DNA of 64,000 nucleotides from an uncultured Rhodospirillales bacterium (GTDB taxonomy: Bacteria; Pseudomonadota; Alphaproteobacteria; Azospirillales; Azospirillaceae): assembly GCA_903927615.1 (NCBI GenBank), contig CAIYNU010000008.1, positions 1-64,000 on the forward strand, read 5' to 3'. This document shows positions 47,843 through 57,117 of the stretch, in pieces. How positions within the stretch are numbered: position 1 is the stretch's first letter; each line of letters starts with the position of its first letter. The notes under the pieces are model-generated. The model worked only from the letters and a program-made list of their open reading frames with translations, was not told where the DNA came from and made no database searches. The position numbers and the translations under genes are program-made.

Positions 47843-47997
47843 TGTGATGCCTTCTGTCGACGATAAACGGTGCCAATCTCAAGCCCACCAACTATTGGCG
47901 GCTGGGACTGCACTGTCAATAGCCAACGGTGGCGCAACATCATGGCCCGGTGAGACGCCCCGGATTACGCGTCCCCGATCTCTGACAACAGCCTGGC

Positions 47998-49248
47998 TCA
48001 TGACGCCCGGACAAGTCCCAGGGGTTGACCGGGCCTGAAACCCGGAAAAAGAAGGTCCAAGGCCTGACCGGCGCCCAAACGTGCCGAAGCGATTTCCGCC
48101 AGAACCGCGCGATAGTCGGTGGTGATGGCCAGATCGACGCCGTTGTCCAACTGGGCGCTCGCCAGCCCCGGCCAGCGGCCGTAGATGTCGCCGCCCAACA
48201 CATGCCCACCGAGCACCATCATCACGCTGCCATGGCCATGGTCGGCACCGTTGCTTTTGTTGGTGCGCAGCCGGCGCCCGAACTCGGTCATCACCACCAC
48301 CGTCAGCCGGTCATGGTAGCCGGCGGTATCGTTCCAGAACGCGGCCAGCGCCCGGCTGAACTGCCCGACCAAGGCGGCGAAGCGGCCGGCCAGATTGTCG
48401 TGGTGGTCCCAGCCGCCGATATCAACGCAAGCCACCGACAGGCCGATGTCCATTTTCAGCAAGCGGGCGACGGTCCGGAAAGCCCGCCCGGATTCGGTTT
48501 CCTCGTAGACCGCGTTGAACTCCGGCTGGTACTCAACCAGTTTGCCGTCAGGGCCGCGCGGCAGACGGGACTCCACCCTCTCCATTTCCCGCAACGTGTC
48601 AGCCGCGGCCCGGCTGAAGGGGTCATCGGCATCGCCATACAGCGCGGTCAGGGTACGCCTGACCTGCGGGCCACCGGGCAAACCCAACCCGCCGCGCAGA
48701 TCGGGAATCGCCAGGCTGTCGCGGTGGAACCCCAGCGAGGCGGCAATTGCCGGGCCGGTGGTGATGGCCGGGGCGGCACTGGGATGGACCGCCAACAACC
48801 GGGTCAACCAGCCATCACCGGTTCTGGCCAGTCGGGTGCCGTCGCCGACTCCCCGTTCCATCAGGTCTTGCGCCACAAAATGGCTGCGGGTGCCGTCGTA
48901 AAGCCCCACCGCATGCACCAAGGCCAGGGCGCGGGAGTCATACAGCTCGCCCAGGGGGACCGACTCGGGATGCAACCGGAAATCGATGGCGGGGGCCAAG
49001 CCCTGGCGCAACGGCCGACCGGGTTTCGGGCCATCGCCAAGCACCCGACTCTCCGGGGCGCGGTCGGCGACGTAGTCGGGATCATTGGTCGGCGCCAACA
49101 GCGACAGGCCATCGCAACCGCCCCGCTGGAACACCACGATCAGACAGTCACCGGGAACGGCATCGGCAGCCAAGGCCAGATGGCTTAAGCCCGGCCATGC
49201 CGCTGCGGCGGCTCCGGCTTGCAGGAAGGTGCGGCGGCACAGGATCAT
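47998..49248 (-). CDS. DUF1501 protein (Tat-exported)
   Basis: A 416-residue protein that begins with a twin-arginine signal (CRRTFLQAGAAAAAWPGLSHL). It belongs to DUF1501, with VVFQRGGCDGLSLLAP, YDGTRSHFVAQDLMERG, DIGGWDHHDNLAGRFA and VVMTEFGRRLRTNKSNGADHGHG. The alkaline-phosphatase-like His/Asp motifs suggest a metal-dependent periplasmic function. It lies 12 nt downstream of the DUF1800 gene, its regular partner. Confidence 0.9.
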   Translation of the reverse strand: MILCRRTFLQAGAAAAAWPGLSHLALAADAVPGDCLIVVFQRGGCDGLSLLAPTNDPDYVADRAPESRVLGDGPKPGRPLRQGLAPAIDFRLHPESVPLGELYDSRALALVHAVGLYDGTRSHFVAQDLMERGVGDGTRLARTGDGWLTRLLAVHPSAAPAITTGPAIAASLGFHRDSLAIPDLRGGLGLPGGPQVRRTLTALYGDADDPFSRAAADTLREMERVESRLPRGPDGKLVEYQPEFNAVYEETESGRAFRTVARLLKMDIGLSVACVDIGGWDHHDNLAGRFAALVGQFSRALAAFWNDTAGYHDRLTVVVMTEFGRRLRTNKSNGADHGHGSVMMVLGGHVLGGDIYGRWPGLASAQLDNGVDLAITTDYRAVLAEIASARLGAGQALDLLFPGFRPGQPLGLVRAS

Positions 49249-49260
49249 GACGGGATTCCT

Positions 49261-50823
49261 TCAGCGCAAGTTGAAGGCCGGGGTCATCGCACAAAAGGCG
49301 AAGATCCGCCGGTGAACGGGATCCGAGGCAGGACCCGGCATCAGCGGCGCTTGGGCCGCCAGTTGCATCCCCGACAAAATCGCGGCAATGGTGCGACCAT
49401 CGGCCTCCACGCCGGTTAAGTCGCCATGCCACAAGGCGATGGCTTGGGCCGCGGTGATCGGCCGGGCCACCCGGGCCGCGGGCGAGAAGCTGCCGGTGCC
49501 CCATCCGTTGTCCGACAATCCGGACACCAGGGTCCAGCGTTTGCGCAAGACATGGGAACTGAGCCAATAGTCCATGCTGTCGGGATGGCCGGTGGGCGCG
49601 GCCCAGCCGAACAGCTTTTGACCGCTGCCATCCAACTCGTTCAACAGCCCGACCGTCACCGTGGCGTCGATGCCGGCGCCTCTCGCGTAGGACGCCGTCA
49701 GTTCCAGCGGCCGCTTGACCTTGGCCCCGAAGCCCTCTCGCATCGCCGGCGCGTGGGCGATGGCCCTGACCACCCGTTTGATCTGATCGGGTCGCTTCCG
49801 GTTCTCGGTCCAGACCTGGGTCGCAGCCGTAACCAGGGCGTCCGACGGCGTATCGGACACCAGGCGGCGGCACAGCTTGGTGCAGACGAAACGCGCCGTG
49901 GCCGGATGAGCGGCGATCAGGTCCAGGACCTTGCGGCCGTCGGCGAGCGGCGGCTGAAAGGGATCGAAATCGGTGGCCAGCACCCGCTTCTGGTAGTTGT
50001 CGTGCCAGGCCTCCACATAAGTGAAGCGGCCGGTGGCCGGCAGGGTCTTGCCGCCCCCCAGGCCGGCGCCGTCCTCGATGGTCCAACCGGTAAAGGCCCG
50101 CGCCGCCTCATAGACATCCTGGTCGATATAGCCGGCCGGACTGCCCTTCAGGGCGCCCGGCACATCGCGCCAGCGGTTGTAGAGATCATTCAGATAGGCG
50201 TCCCGCCCCAGGCTGTGCAGTTCGAACAGTTCGCGACCATAGTTCTCGTTGGCGCTGCCGGCCCGGGAACTGCGGTTGTTGAGATAAACCAGCATGGCCG
50301 GGCTGGTCGCGACGGCTTCCAGGAATTCGCGGAAATTGCCCAAAGCATGGCTGCGGATGACCCGATCATAGGCCGGCAGCGCGACGTTGACGGCCTGGTC
50401 GCCGGCGGCGTTGACGTTGAAGTGGTTATGCCAGAAATCCACCAGCACCTCGCGCAACTGCCAGCGGGAATGGATGGCCCGCAAGAGCGTGGCGGCAGCC
50501 ACCTCTTGCCGGGGGCGCTGGCGCTCGGGCCCGGCGATCTTGCGCTTGGCGTCGGTCAGCGGCCACAGTTCGGCAACGTCGCGGTCAAGGCATTGCGGGG
50601 GCCGCATCTCGTCCACCGCTCCAAAGCCATCGCCGGCGTCGTACTTGATATGCAGGCCCATCGCCGCCAACCGCTGGACCATCTCGGCTTCATCGCCAGG
50701 GTCCGGCGCCAGTTGCTGCTCGATCCAACGCTCGGCGCCGACCAGGTGCATCTGTGCCAGGTCTCCGGGACTGGCCCCGAAAGCCAGCCGGTTGAGCATC
50801 AGCCGTTCAGGAGAAATGGTCAT
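49261..50823 (-). CDS. DUF1800 protein
   Basis: A 520-residue protein of DUF1800, recognised by LNRLAFGASPGDL near the N-terminus, LREVLVDFWHNHFNV, AMLVYLNNRSSRAGSANENYGRELFELHSLG, DVYEAARAFTGWTI, and ATARFVCTKLCRRLVSD. DUF1800 and DUF1501 genes occur as pairs in many bacteria and are of unknown, probably cell-surface, function. No classical signal peptide is visible at the annotated start (MTISPERLMLNRLAFG). It heads a two-gene operon. Confidence 0.9.
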   Translation of the reverse strand: MTISPERLMLNRLAFGASPGDLAQMHLVGAERWIEQQLAPDPGDEAEMVQRLAAMGLHIKYDAGDGFGAVDEMRPPQCLDRDVAELWPLTDAKRKIAGPERQRPRQEVAAATLLRAIHSRWQLREVLVDFWHNHFNVNAAGDQAVNVALPAYDRVIRSHALGNFREFLEAVATSPAMLVYLNNRSSRAGSANENYGRELFELHSLGRDAYLNDLYNRWRDVPGALKGSPAGYIDQDVYEAARAFTGWTIEDGAGLGGGKTLPATGRFTYVEAWHDNYQKRVLATDFDPFQPPLADGRKVLDLIAAHPATARFVCTKLCRRLVSDTPSDALVTAATQVWTENRKRPDQIKRVVRAIAHAPAMREGFGAKVKRPLELTASYARGAGIDATVTVGLLNELDGSGQKLFGWAAPTGHPDSMDYWLSSHVLRKRWTLVSGLSDNGWGTGSFSPAARVARPITAAQAIALWHGDLTGVEADGRTIAAILSGMQLAAQAPLMPGPASDPVHRRIFAFCAMTPAFNLR

Positions 50824-51457
50824 CGTGTTTTGCTCGCCTCGTCGTGGACCCCTGCGGTACCCGATGATCGTCCGGGTCGTTCACGCCCCGGCCAGGCGGC
50901 GTTGGTCTCCGGAGTTGCCCTTCAACCCAACAGCCGAGCGCCTCTCCCCCCCCCCCGCCGTCGGCAGACAAAAAGGGTCAGGGGGCCGGTCGATTCATCG
51001 CATGCCGGAACCCTGTTTTGCATCCCCCATGCTGTTCGGAAACGGGGATTCGCCCGAACATGGTGTCACCCGCTTTCCGAGATTTCCGCCTCCGGTTCCG
51101 GCTCGCGTTCTGATCCGAAAACGCCAGGCTAACGCCCCGAGCCCCGGCCCCGACGGTGCTGATGCTGACGACTGACGTAGCGGCCCATCGGTCCCATCAG
51201 CCTGGTTTCATGACATACACGATTTCATGAGAGACTTGACATTGGCGAGGCCCCCCTCCAAACACTAAGAGCATAAAAAAGCCTACCTAAGTAGGCTGGC
51301 GCAGGCGGTCTGGACTCGGGATACAACCGCCGTCGGGAGGGGAGTGAGTCCGTGAATACATTGGAAAATTGCTCATCCCGGTCCAGTTGGGGCCACTCCG
51401 AGAGCTGGCTATCCGTTGGCTACGGTCGTCTTGTCTCGATGATTGGGAGAACAACTC
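50824..51457. other. Long intergenic region upstream of the binding-protein gene
   Basis: 634 nt between divergent genes. It contains a homopolymer of eleven C at 50946-50956, a terminator-like hairpin oriented on the minus strand (51275-51297), and a complementary pair GGACTC/GAGTCC around 51311-51350 that may fold the 5' leader of the binding-protein mRNA. A short frame starting GTG at 51352 has a GGGAGGGG ribosome-like site but overlaps the next gene out of frame. No tRNA or known riboswitch was recognised. Confidence 0.45.
51275..51297 (-). terminator. Intrinsic terminator on the minus strand with no assigned gene
   Basis: AGCCTAC (51280-51286) and GTAGGCT (51291-51297) form a perfect 7-bp stem with a 4-nt loop; on the minus strand a run of T (complement of 51275-51280) follows. 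This is the best Rho-independent terminator in the window, yet no minus-strand gene lies immediately to its right. It may end a small or antisense RNA that starts within 51300-51457. Confidence 0.6.
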
Positions 51458-52717
51458 ATGAGATCATTGCGCACGTTTTTCGTAACCTCGGCCATGGTCT
51501 CGGCCTTGGGACTCATTCCCGGTGCGCCGGCTTCCGCTGACCAGTGCCTCGTCAAAATCGGCCGAGTGCTGCCGATGACCGGGGCGCTTCAGGTGGCGTC
51601 GCTGGTCCATCCCTGGATCGATACCTACAAGATCGAACAGATTAACAAGGCCGGCGGCCTGAGCATCGGCGGGCAGCAGTGCCAGATCGAAGTGAAGGAC
51701 TACGACTCCAAATCATCGCCGGCCGGGTCCGGCGACGCCGCGACCAAGGCCATTGTCGAAGACCATGTGAATGTGGTGATGGCCTCGTTCACCCCGGATA
51801 CCACCAATCAACCGACCGAAGCGTGCGAGAAATACGAGATACCCTGCATCACCACCTCGACACCGGTTGAAGCCTGGCTTTACGGACCGGATGGAAAGCC
51901 CAGGGACACAGAGTTCAGCTTTCACTTCTTTTTTTCGGTGGCCGATCTGGTCCGGAACCACGTGGACACCCTGAAGTCCATTCCGGGCGGTTTCAATGGC
52001 AAGATCGGTTATCTTTATCCCAGCGATCCTGACGGCATCGTTTTTCACTCCCTGTTCGATCCCGCCTTTACCAAAGAGACCTGGCAGGGCGTCGACCCCG
52101 GGCGCATTGAAGAGGGGCTGGCCGACTTTACGCCCATCGTCAACACATTCAAAGAGGCTGGGGTTGAGGTGGTGGCGGGCGTGTTGCCGCCCCCCGACCT
52201 GGCAAACTTCCTGGCCGCCGCCGCCAAATCCAACTTCAAACCAAAGTTTTACCTGATCGACAAGGCGACCGGTTTCGCCGAAGCCATGACCATGATCGGC
52301 ACGCCGGGCGAAAACATCGCCGGCGCCGACTTCTGGTCGGCCGCCTATGCCGGCCACGCCCGGATCGGCGGATATGACGCGCTGACGTTGATCAATACCT
52401 ACCAAGGGGCGAACCCCGGCAAATACGCCTCGCCGTTGCTTGGCCTGGACGACGCTTCATACGATGTGCTGTTCGACGCCCTCCAGCGTGCCGCCAGCCT
52501 GGCTCCTGACGATATCGTCAAGGCGTTGAAGACCACGGACATCGACACCGTCGCCGGACACATCAAGTTCAACAACCAGAACTATGCGCTCATCCCGATT
52601 GCCACCGGGCAATGGCGGTTTGATGCCGCAACCCAGCGGTGGATCAAAGACACCGTCTACTCAAATTTTTCGACGGTATCCACCACCGGGGCCCTGCGCC
52701 TCTACGGTTCAAGGTGA
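51458..52717 (+). CDS. Periplasmic substrate-binding protein (branched-chain amino acid/amide type)
   Basis: A 419-residue type I periplasmic binding protein (Peripla_BP_6). Residues 1-28 are a signal peptide ending in PASA. The mature start ([19 protein letters not shown]) is the ligand-domain opening of the family, followed by [20 protein letters not shown]. No ABC permease or ATPase follows; instead a chemoreceptor gene starts 5 nt after its stop. That suggests a sensory rather than transport role, with the ligand-bound protein signalling to the chemoreceptor. The ligand is unknown. Confidence 0.9.
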   Translation: MRSLRTFFVTSAMVSALGLIPGAPASADQCLVKIGRVLPMTGALQVASLVHPWIDTYKIEQINKAGGLSIGGQQCQIEVKDYDSKSSPAGSGDAATKAIVEDHVNVVMASFTPDTTNQPTEACEKYEIPCITTSTPVEAWLYGPDGKPRDTEFSFHFFFSVADLVRNHVDTLKSIPGGFNGKIGYLYPSDPDGIVFHSLFDPAFTKETWQGVDPGRIEEGLADFTPIVNTFKEAGVEVVAGVLPPPDLANFLAAAAKSNFKPKFYLIDKATGFAEAMTMIGTPGENIAGADFWSAAYAGHARIGGYDALTLINTYQGANPGKYASPLLGLDDASYDVLFDALQRAASLAPDDIVKALKTTDIDTVAGHIKFNNQNYALIPIATGQWRFDAATQRWIKDTVYSNFSTVSTTGALRLYGSR

Positions 52718-52722
52718 GACCC

Positions 52723-54894
52723 ATGGCGGCCGAGCCCACCCGAAGCAGAGGTTCCTTTTCGAACCTGGCGAAATATTTCCAAGGAATCGGCGGTCGTCTG
52801 TTTGCGGCTCAGGTGGTCATCGTGGCTATGGCCGTGGTCGGCTTGGGGCTGGCGATCTCGTCCTTCGGCGACGTGACGGTCCTCCTGAGCCGAATCACCA
52901 CCGAGCGGATTCCGGTCATGACCTCGGCCCTTGCCCTGGCGCGTGACAGCGAGCATCTCAACGTCATCGCACCGGCGCTTCTGTCCGCAACCACCGAAGA
53001 TCAGCGCCGTGGGGAATCGCAAAGCATCACCGATGGCATGAAGGTGGTCCGGGACACGCTGCGGGAGGTGCGGAATTACCATCTGCCAACGGATCAGGTC
53101 GACCGCGTCGAGGCCGGCGTCCATCGCCTCGACGCCAACCTTGCCCGCATCGATTCCCTGGTGGCCGAAGGTCTGGCCACCGAGGCCAAGGTTCAAACGC
53201 TTCTTGAAACCGTTGCCACCGCCAAGGACGCCGTGCTGGCGGAAATCGGGCCTGCCCTTAACACCTCGGCTTTGCGGATTTCCCTCACCAGCCAAAGCAT
53301 TAAGAGCGATTCGTCACCGACCGAGATGGCCGCCGCGGCATCTGATCTCACGGCAGCACTTGGCCAAAATCAGCCCATGCTGGCCATCCAGCGCGAAATC
53401 CCGGTCGCCGCCGACACGCTCGCCGGCATCGTCAACGCCAAAACCCCGGCCGCCGTCAACCAGGCAGCCTTCCGATTCAAAGGCTCCATGAAGACGGTGC
53501 GGACCGCCTTGAAAAACCTGCCCGCGAACCTGGCAGAGCACATCAAAGCGCAATACGACACCCTCGCCAAGGCAGGCGACCAGGCCGCAGGTATTCCCGC
53601 CATGTGGTTGCATAGGCTGGAACTGCGAGGCGAGTCGGCGACGCTGATCGAAGAGAACCACAAAGCCACCGGAGAGATATCGAGACAAATCGAACAAATG
53701 GTCGATTATGCTCGCACCGAAGTCAGCAGGTCATCAAACGAAACCCGCAATATTCTTGATCAAAGAAGCCAGTTGCTGACCAGCTTTGCGGTGGGAGCCC
53801 TGTTACTGTCCTTGCTGGTTTCGTTCTGGTTTGTTGGCCGCGGCATCGTTTCTCCCCTCATCAGCCTCGCATCACTGATGCGGACCCTCGCCGCGGGTAA
53901 TTTGTCGATTTCCATCCCCGGTGAAAAACGGACCGACGAAATCGGTGAAATGGCGCGGGCGGTTCTGGTATTCAAGCAGAATGCCGTCGAAATGGAGCAT
54001 TTGCGGGAAGAACAGGTTGAACTCAAAAAACGCCAGGAGCAAACGCGGCGCGATAGCCTGGTCCAACTTGGCGATGAGTTGGAGCATACCGTGACGTCTG
54101 TGATGGAGACCATGATCGCAGCGGCCAACGAAATGAAGAATACCGCGCTATCCATGAGTTCTATCGCCTCTGAGACCAGCAAACAGGCCGATGCCGTTTC
54201 GCGCGCGTCCGAACAAGCAACCCACAATGTTGAAACGGTGGCCGCTGCCGCGGAAGAGCTTGACGCGTCGATCAAGGAAATTTCCACGCAGGTCTCCGAA
54301 ACGTCTCGGGTCGCCGGCGCCGCGTTCGAGGAAGCGTCCCAAACCACCGAGATCGTCACGGGTCTGTCGGCTGCCGCGGACAAAATCGGCCAGGTTGTCG
54401 GCATCATCAAAGGCATTGCCTCGCAGACCAATTTACTGGCGCTCAATGCAACCATCGAAGCTGCCAGGGCTGGCGAGGCGGGAAAGGGCTTCGCCGTGGT
54501 GGCCGGGGAGGTCAAGGCCCTGTCCAGCCAGACCGCCGATGCCACCGAGGAAATCCAGGCCCAGATTACCCATGTTCAGCACGTCACCAGCCAGACGGTG
54601 GAAGCCATCAGCCGGATTACGGCGACGGTCGATCGTCTGTGCGGTATCGCTACCACCGTGGCCGCCGCCATCGAACAACAGACCGCGGCGACACGTGAAA
54701 TATCACGGAGTATCACAGCCGCCTATAAGGGGACTGCCGAAGTTTCATCCAACATCGTTGGCGTCAACACCATTGCCACCGAAACCCGGGAGGCCTCCGA
54801 CCACGTCCTTGAATCGGCCGGCCAACTCTCGAATGAAGCCAGCCAACTCAAAAACGCCGTCGACACCTTCGTTCATCGCATCCGTACGGCCTGA
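52723..54894 (+). CDS. Methyl-accepting chemotaxis protein
   Basis: A 723-residue chemoreceptor. TM1 (about residues 24-47) and TM2 (about 350-370) bracket a long all-helical periplasmic domain ([23 protein letters not shown]) that resembles TorS-type sensor domains, which bind a periplasmic binding protein. A HAMP domain follows, then the cytoplasmic signalling domain with the conserved hairpin tip [20 protein letters not shown] and [19 protein letters not shown] start at the ATG at 52723, 5 nt after the upstream stop. The pair is probably translationally linked. No che genes are nearby. Confidence 0.92.
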   Translation: MAAEPTRSRGSFSNLAKYFQGIGGRLFAAQVVIVAMAVVGLGLAISSFGDVTVLLSRITTERIPVMTSALALARDSEHLNVIAPALLSATTEDQRRGESQSITDGMKVVRDTLREVRNYHLPTDQVDRVEAGVHRLDANLARIDSLVAEGLATEAKVQTLLETVATAKDAVLAEIGPALNTSALRISLTSQSIKSDSSPTEMAAAASDLTAALGQNQPMLAIQREIPVAADTLAGIVNAKTPAAVNQAAFRFKGSMKTVRTALKNLPANLAEHIKAQYDTLAKAGDQAAGIPAMWLHRLELRGESATLIEENHKATGEISRQIEQMVDYARTEVSRSSNETRNILDQRSQLLTSFAVGALLLSLLVSFWFVGRGIVSPLISLASLMRTLAAGNLSISIPGEKRTDEIGEMARAVLVFKQNAVEMEHLREEQVELKKRQEQTRRDSLVQLGDELEHTVTSVMETMIAAANEMKNTALSMSSIASETSKQADAVSRASEQATHNVETVAAAAEELDASIKEISTQVSETSRVAGAAFEEASQTTEIVTGLSAAADKIGQVVGIIKGIASQTNLLALNATIEAARAGEAGKGFAVVAGEVKALSSQTADATEEIQAQITHVQHVTSQTVEAISRITATVDRLCGIATTVAAAIEQQTAATREISRSITAAYKGTAEVSSNIVGVNTIATETREASDHVLESAGQLSNEASQLKNAVDTFVHRIRTA

Positions 54895-54963
54895 CGGCCA
54901 AGGCGGAACCGCGCACGGCACGCAACACCCGGCCCGCAGCGCGAATCCCCTGGTTACCGGACC

Positions 54964-54984
54964 AACCCGTCCGCCGGACGGGTT
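54964..54984 (+). terminator. Terminator after the chemoreceptor gene
   Basis: AACCCGTCC (54964-54972) and GGACGGGTT (54976-54984) make a perfect 9-bp stem with a 3-nt loop, followed by TTTA. It lies 70 nt after the chemoreceptor stop and closes the two-gene operon. Confidence 0.7.
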
Positions 54985-55560
54985 TACCGTGCGGCGGAAC
55001 GGGTCAACGATGCCGCCCTGATCCTGTCGCAGGACTCGGCCAGCTTCCGCGAAGTCGCGCTGAACGATGTATTGATACGGACAAAGCTGGAGGCAACCGC
55101 CGAAAGCAAGGTATTCGCAGCCACCACCACGACGGCAACCTCTACTGCCGGTTTCTGCACACTATCAAGCATCATCCCATTCCTTCTCGAGCGCGCCCGC
55201 CACCGCGCCAAATCGGGGATGCCGATCAGCCTCGAGCGGATGCTTTGAAAGCGCCACTGACACAATCTGCCAGTTCACCACCGTACCGCGTTCCTGGAAA
55301 TTCCGAATTCCCGGAGGACCCGCCGATGGGTCGTGAGTTAGACACGCCGGGGAGATAAGTCAAGGTCACAACATGACAATTCCCAATATTTCTTGTGTTA
55401 CCGCCGCCTATCCGAAAGATGTAACCAATTTGAAGAGCCGCACACTTCTGATATTGGCGAAAATAAGGCATCAATGCATGTATCAATACTTGCACTTAAG
55501 CATTTTAGATTTTTATCATGCGAATCCCATAAAATTCCGTGAGCGCGGGCGCCGCCCCCT
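54985..55560. other. Intergenic region without supported gene
   Basis: About 575 nt after the terminator. The first 260 nt contain an open frame on the plus strand (reading ...DAALILSQDSASFREVA...) with host-like codon bias but no convincing start; it may be a decayed gene end. From about 55370 to 55530 the sequence is AT-rich and shows nothing recognisable. It ends at a MITE-like element. Confidence 0.35.
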
Positions 55561-55675
55561 TAGAGCGGTTTCCGATCAAGTTAGATCACCGTTGGGAGCG
55601 CGGGCGTCTCGCCCGCCCCTTTGCGGCCGGGACGGCCGCGGTCCCAACCCTGCAACCTGTTCGGAAACCGCTCTA
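55561..55675 (-). mobile_element. MITE-like palindromic element, copy 2
   Basis: About 115 bp with perfect 15-bp terminal inverted repeats: TAGAGCGGTTTCCGA (55561-55575) and TCGGAAACCGCTCTA (55661-55675). Inside are the same two hairpins as copy 1 in reverse order: GCGGGCG/CGCCCGC (55600-55616) and GCGGCCG/CGGCCGC (55623-55639). TA flanks both ends. It sits 64 nt upstream of arsR, so it may contribute to or insulate the arsenic-operon promoter. No transposase is encoded. Confidence 0.82.
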
Positions 55676-55703
55676 GCCGCCCGACGGGCGTCATCAATTC
55701 GTC

Positions 55704-55723
55704 ATTTCGTTCTATGGCGAAAT
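55704..55723 (+). promoter_or_regulatory. Candidate ArsR operator
   Basis: An inverted repeat ATTTCG-N8-CGAAAT lies 16-36 nt upstream of the arsR start codon. ArsR/SmtB repressors bind imperfect palindromes at their own promoters, so this is the natural autoregulatory site. The assignment is by position and symmetry only. Confidence 0.45.
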
Positions 55724-55739
55724 ATCGTAGAGTGAGGCC

Positions 55740-56180
55740 ATGCTTGAGCAGTTTGAACAAGTCGGGCGAGCCATCGCCGATCCCTCGCGGATGCGCATCC
55801 TGAAACTCCTGGAACCGGGAGAACTGTGTGTGTGCCAGATTACCGCCGTGTTGGCGTTGGCCCCGGCCACGGTGTCCAAACACCTGTCCCTGCTGCGGGC
55901 GGCTGGTCTGGTGGGGCAGCGGAAGGCCGGACGGTGGGTGTTCTACCGGCTCGCCGATCGTTCGACCAATCCTTACGCCCCGGCCTTCCGGACCCTCGTG
56001 CATGGGGTGCTGGGGGATGACGAGACGATTGCCGCTGACCGCCAGCGTTTGGACAAGATAAAGGAAATCCCGGTCGAGACCCTGTGCGCCAAAAGCGGGG
56101 ACCAGATTCAGCACGGAGCCCGTTACGCGACACCGACCCATGAAGAGGAGACCCGGCATGCCGATCATGATCTACCATAA
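55740..56180 (+). CDS. arsR: ArsR-family arsenic-responsive repressor
   Basis: A 146-residue winged-helix repressor. It starts MLEQFEQVGRAIADPSRMRILKLLEPGELCVCQI, with the CVC motif in the third helix that coordinates As(III) in classical ArsR, then APATVSKHLSLLRAAGLVGQRKAGRWVFYRL, the recognition helix and wing. It releases DNA on binding arsenite. The last 23 nt overlap the arsC start. Upstream lie a candidate operator and a MITE. Confidence 0.92.
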   Translation: MLEQFEQVGRAIADPSRMRILKLLEPGELCVCQITAVLALAPATVSKHLSLLRAAGLVGQRKAGRWVFYRLADRSTNPYAPAFRTLVHGVLGDDETIAADRQRLDKIKEIPVETLCAKSGDQIQHGARYATPTHEEETRHADHDLP

Positions 56181-56580
56181 CCCCGCGTGTGGCACCTCCC
56201 GCAACGTCCTCGCCATGATCCGCAACAGCGGCGAGGAGCCGATGGTCATCGAGTACCTCAAGACCCCGCCGACCCGCGCCGAACTGGTGTCGATGCTGGC
56301 GCGGATGAGCATGACTCCGCGCGACCTGATGCGGCGGAAGGACACCCCCTACGAGGCGCTCGGTCTCGACGACCCGGCGCTGACCGATGACCAGTTGGTC
56401 GATGCCATGCTGGCACACCCGGTGCTGATCCAGCGGCCGATCGTGATCTCGCCCCTGGGCATCGCCCTGTGCCGACCGTCTGAGGCGGTGCTGCCCCTAT
56501 TGCCCCAACCCCAGCAGACGCCGTTCGCCAAGGAAGACGGCACGGCGGTTCCGGTCCCAGCGTCATCGACGGAGGCTTGA
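56158..56580 (+). CDS. arsC: Arsenate reductase, glutaredoxin type
   Basis: A 140-residue ArsC of the glutathione/glutaredoxin-linked family. The catalytic cysteine C11 is in YHNPACGTSRNVL, and RPIVISPLG near residue 95 supplies the arsenate-binding arginine. It reduces arsenate to arsenite for export by Acr3. The start ATG at 56158 has AGAGGAG upstream and overlaps arsR, showing one operon. Confidence 0.93.
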   Translation: MPIMIYHNPACGTSRNVLAMIRNSGEEPMVIEYLKTPPTRAELVSMLARMSMTPRDLMRRKDTPYEALGLDDPALTDDQLVDAMLAHPVLIQRPIVISPLGIALCRPSEAVLPLLPQPQQTPFAKEDGTAVPVPASSTEA

Positions 56581-56582
56581 TC

Positions 56583-57074
56583 ATGACCGGCACGGTCTAT
56601 ACCGCCCTCTTCCTATGCACCGGCAACTCGGCGCGCAGCATCATGGCTGAATGCGCCCTCAACCGCCACGGCGCGGGCCGCTTTCACGCCTTCAGCGCCG
56701 GAAGCCACCCCAAGGGCCATGTGCTGCCCGAGACCCTCGAACTGCTGACCCGGCTCAAGTACGACGTGACCGACCTGCGCAGCAAAAGCTGGGACGAGTT
56801 CGCCGGTCCCGAAGCCCCGGCACTCGATTTCGTGTTCACCGTCTGCGACAACGCGCGCGGCGAAGTCTGTCCGTTCTGGCCGGGCCAGCCCATATCGGCG
56901 CACTGGGGCGTCGACGACCCCGCGGCCTGCGAAGGCCAGCATGACCAGCGGATGAAGGCTTTCAAGCGAGCCTATCTCGAGCTTGAAAGCCGCATCAAGA
57001 TATTCGCGAGTCTTCGTCTGGAAGCCCTCGACAGGCTTAGTCTTCAAAATAACCTCGACATCATGGGAAAATAA
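56583..57074 (+). CDS. arsC: Arsenate reductase, low-molecular-weight phosphatase type
   Basis: A 163-residue protein of the LMW tyrosine-phosphatase fold. The P-loop FLCTGNSARSIMAE carries the active cysteine near residue 12, and TVCDNARGEVCPFWPG holds the later cysteine and acidic residues of thioredoxin-type or mycothiol-type ArsC. It is unrelated in fold to the preceding arsenate reductase. Two different reductases in one operon suggest use of separate electron donors. The start is 2 nt after the upstream stop. Confidence 0.9.
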   Translation: MTGTVYTALFLCTGNSARSIMAECALNRHGAGRFHAFSAGSHPKGHVLPETLELLTRLKYDVTDLRSKSWDEFAGPEAPALDFVFTVCDNARGEVCPFWPGQPISAHWGVDDPAACEGQHDQRMKAFKRAYLELESRIKIFASLRLEALDRLSLQNNLDIMGK

Positions 57075-57117
57075 AATATTGAATTTCAGAACGACGACTA
57101 GGACAGGACCACCCAAG

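Noticed and set aside
51352-51540. 62-residue leader frame before the binding-protein gene
   Set aside because: It starts at GTG behind a purine-rich site but overlaps the signal-peptide region of the next gene in another frame and has no recognisable feature.
54985-55248. Plus-strand open frame after the chemoreceptor operon
   Set aside because: Codon bias looks host-like, but it starts behind a terminator with no convincing start codon or family; it is at most a decayed gene end.
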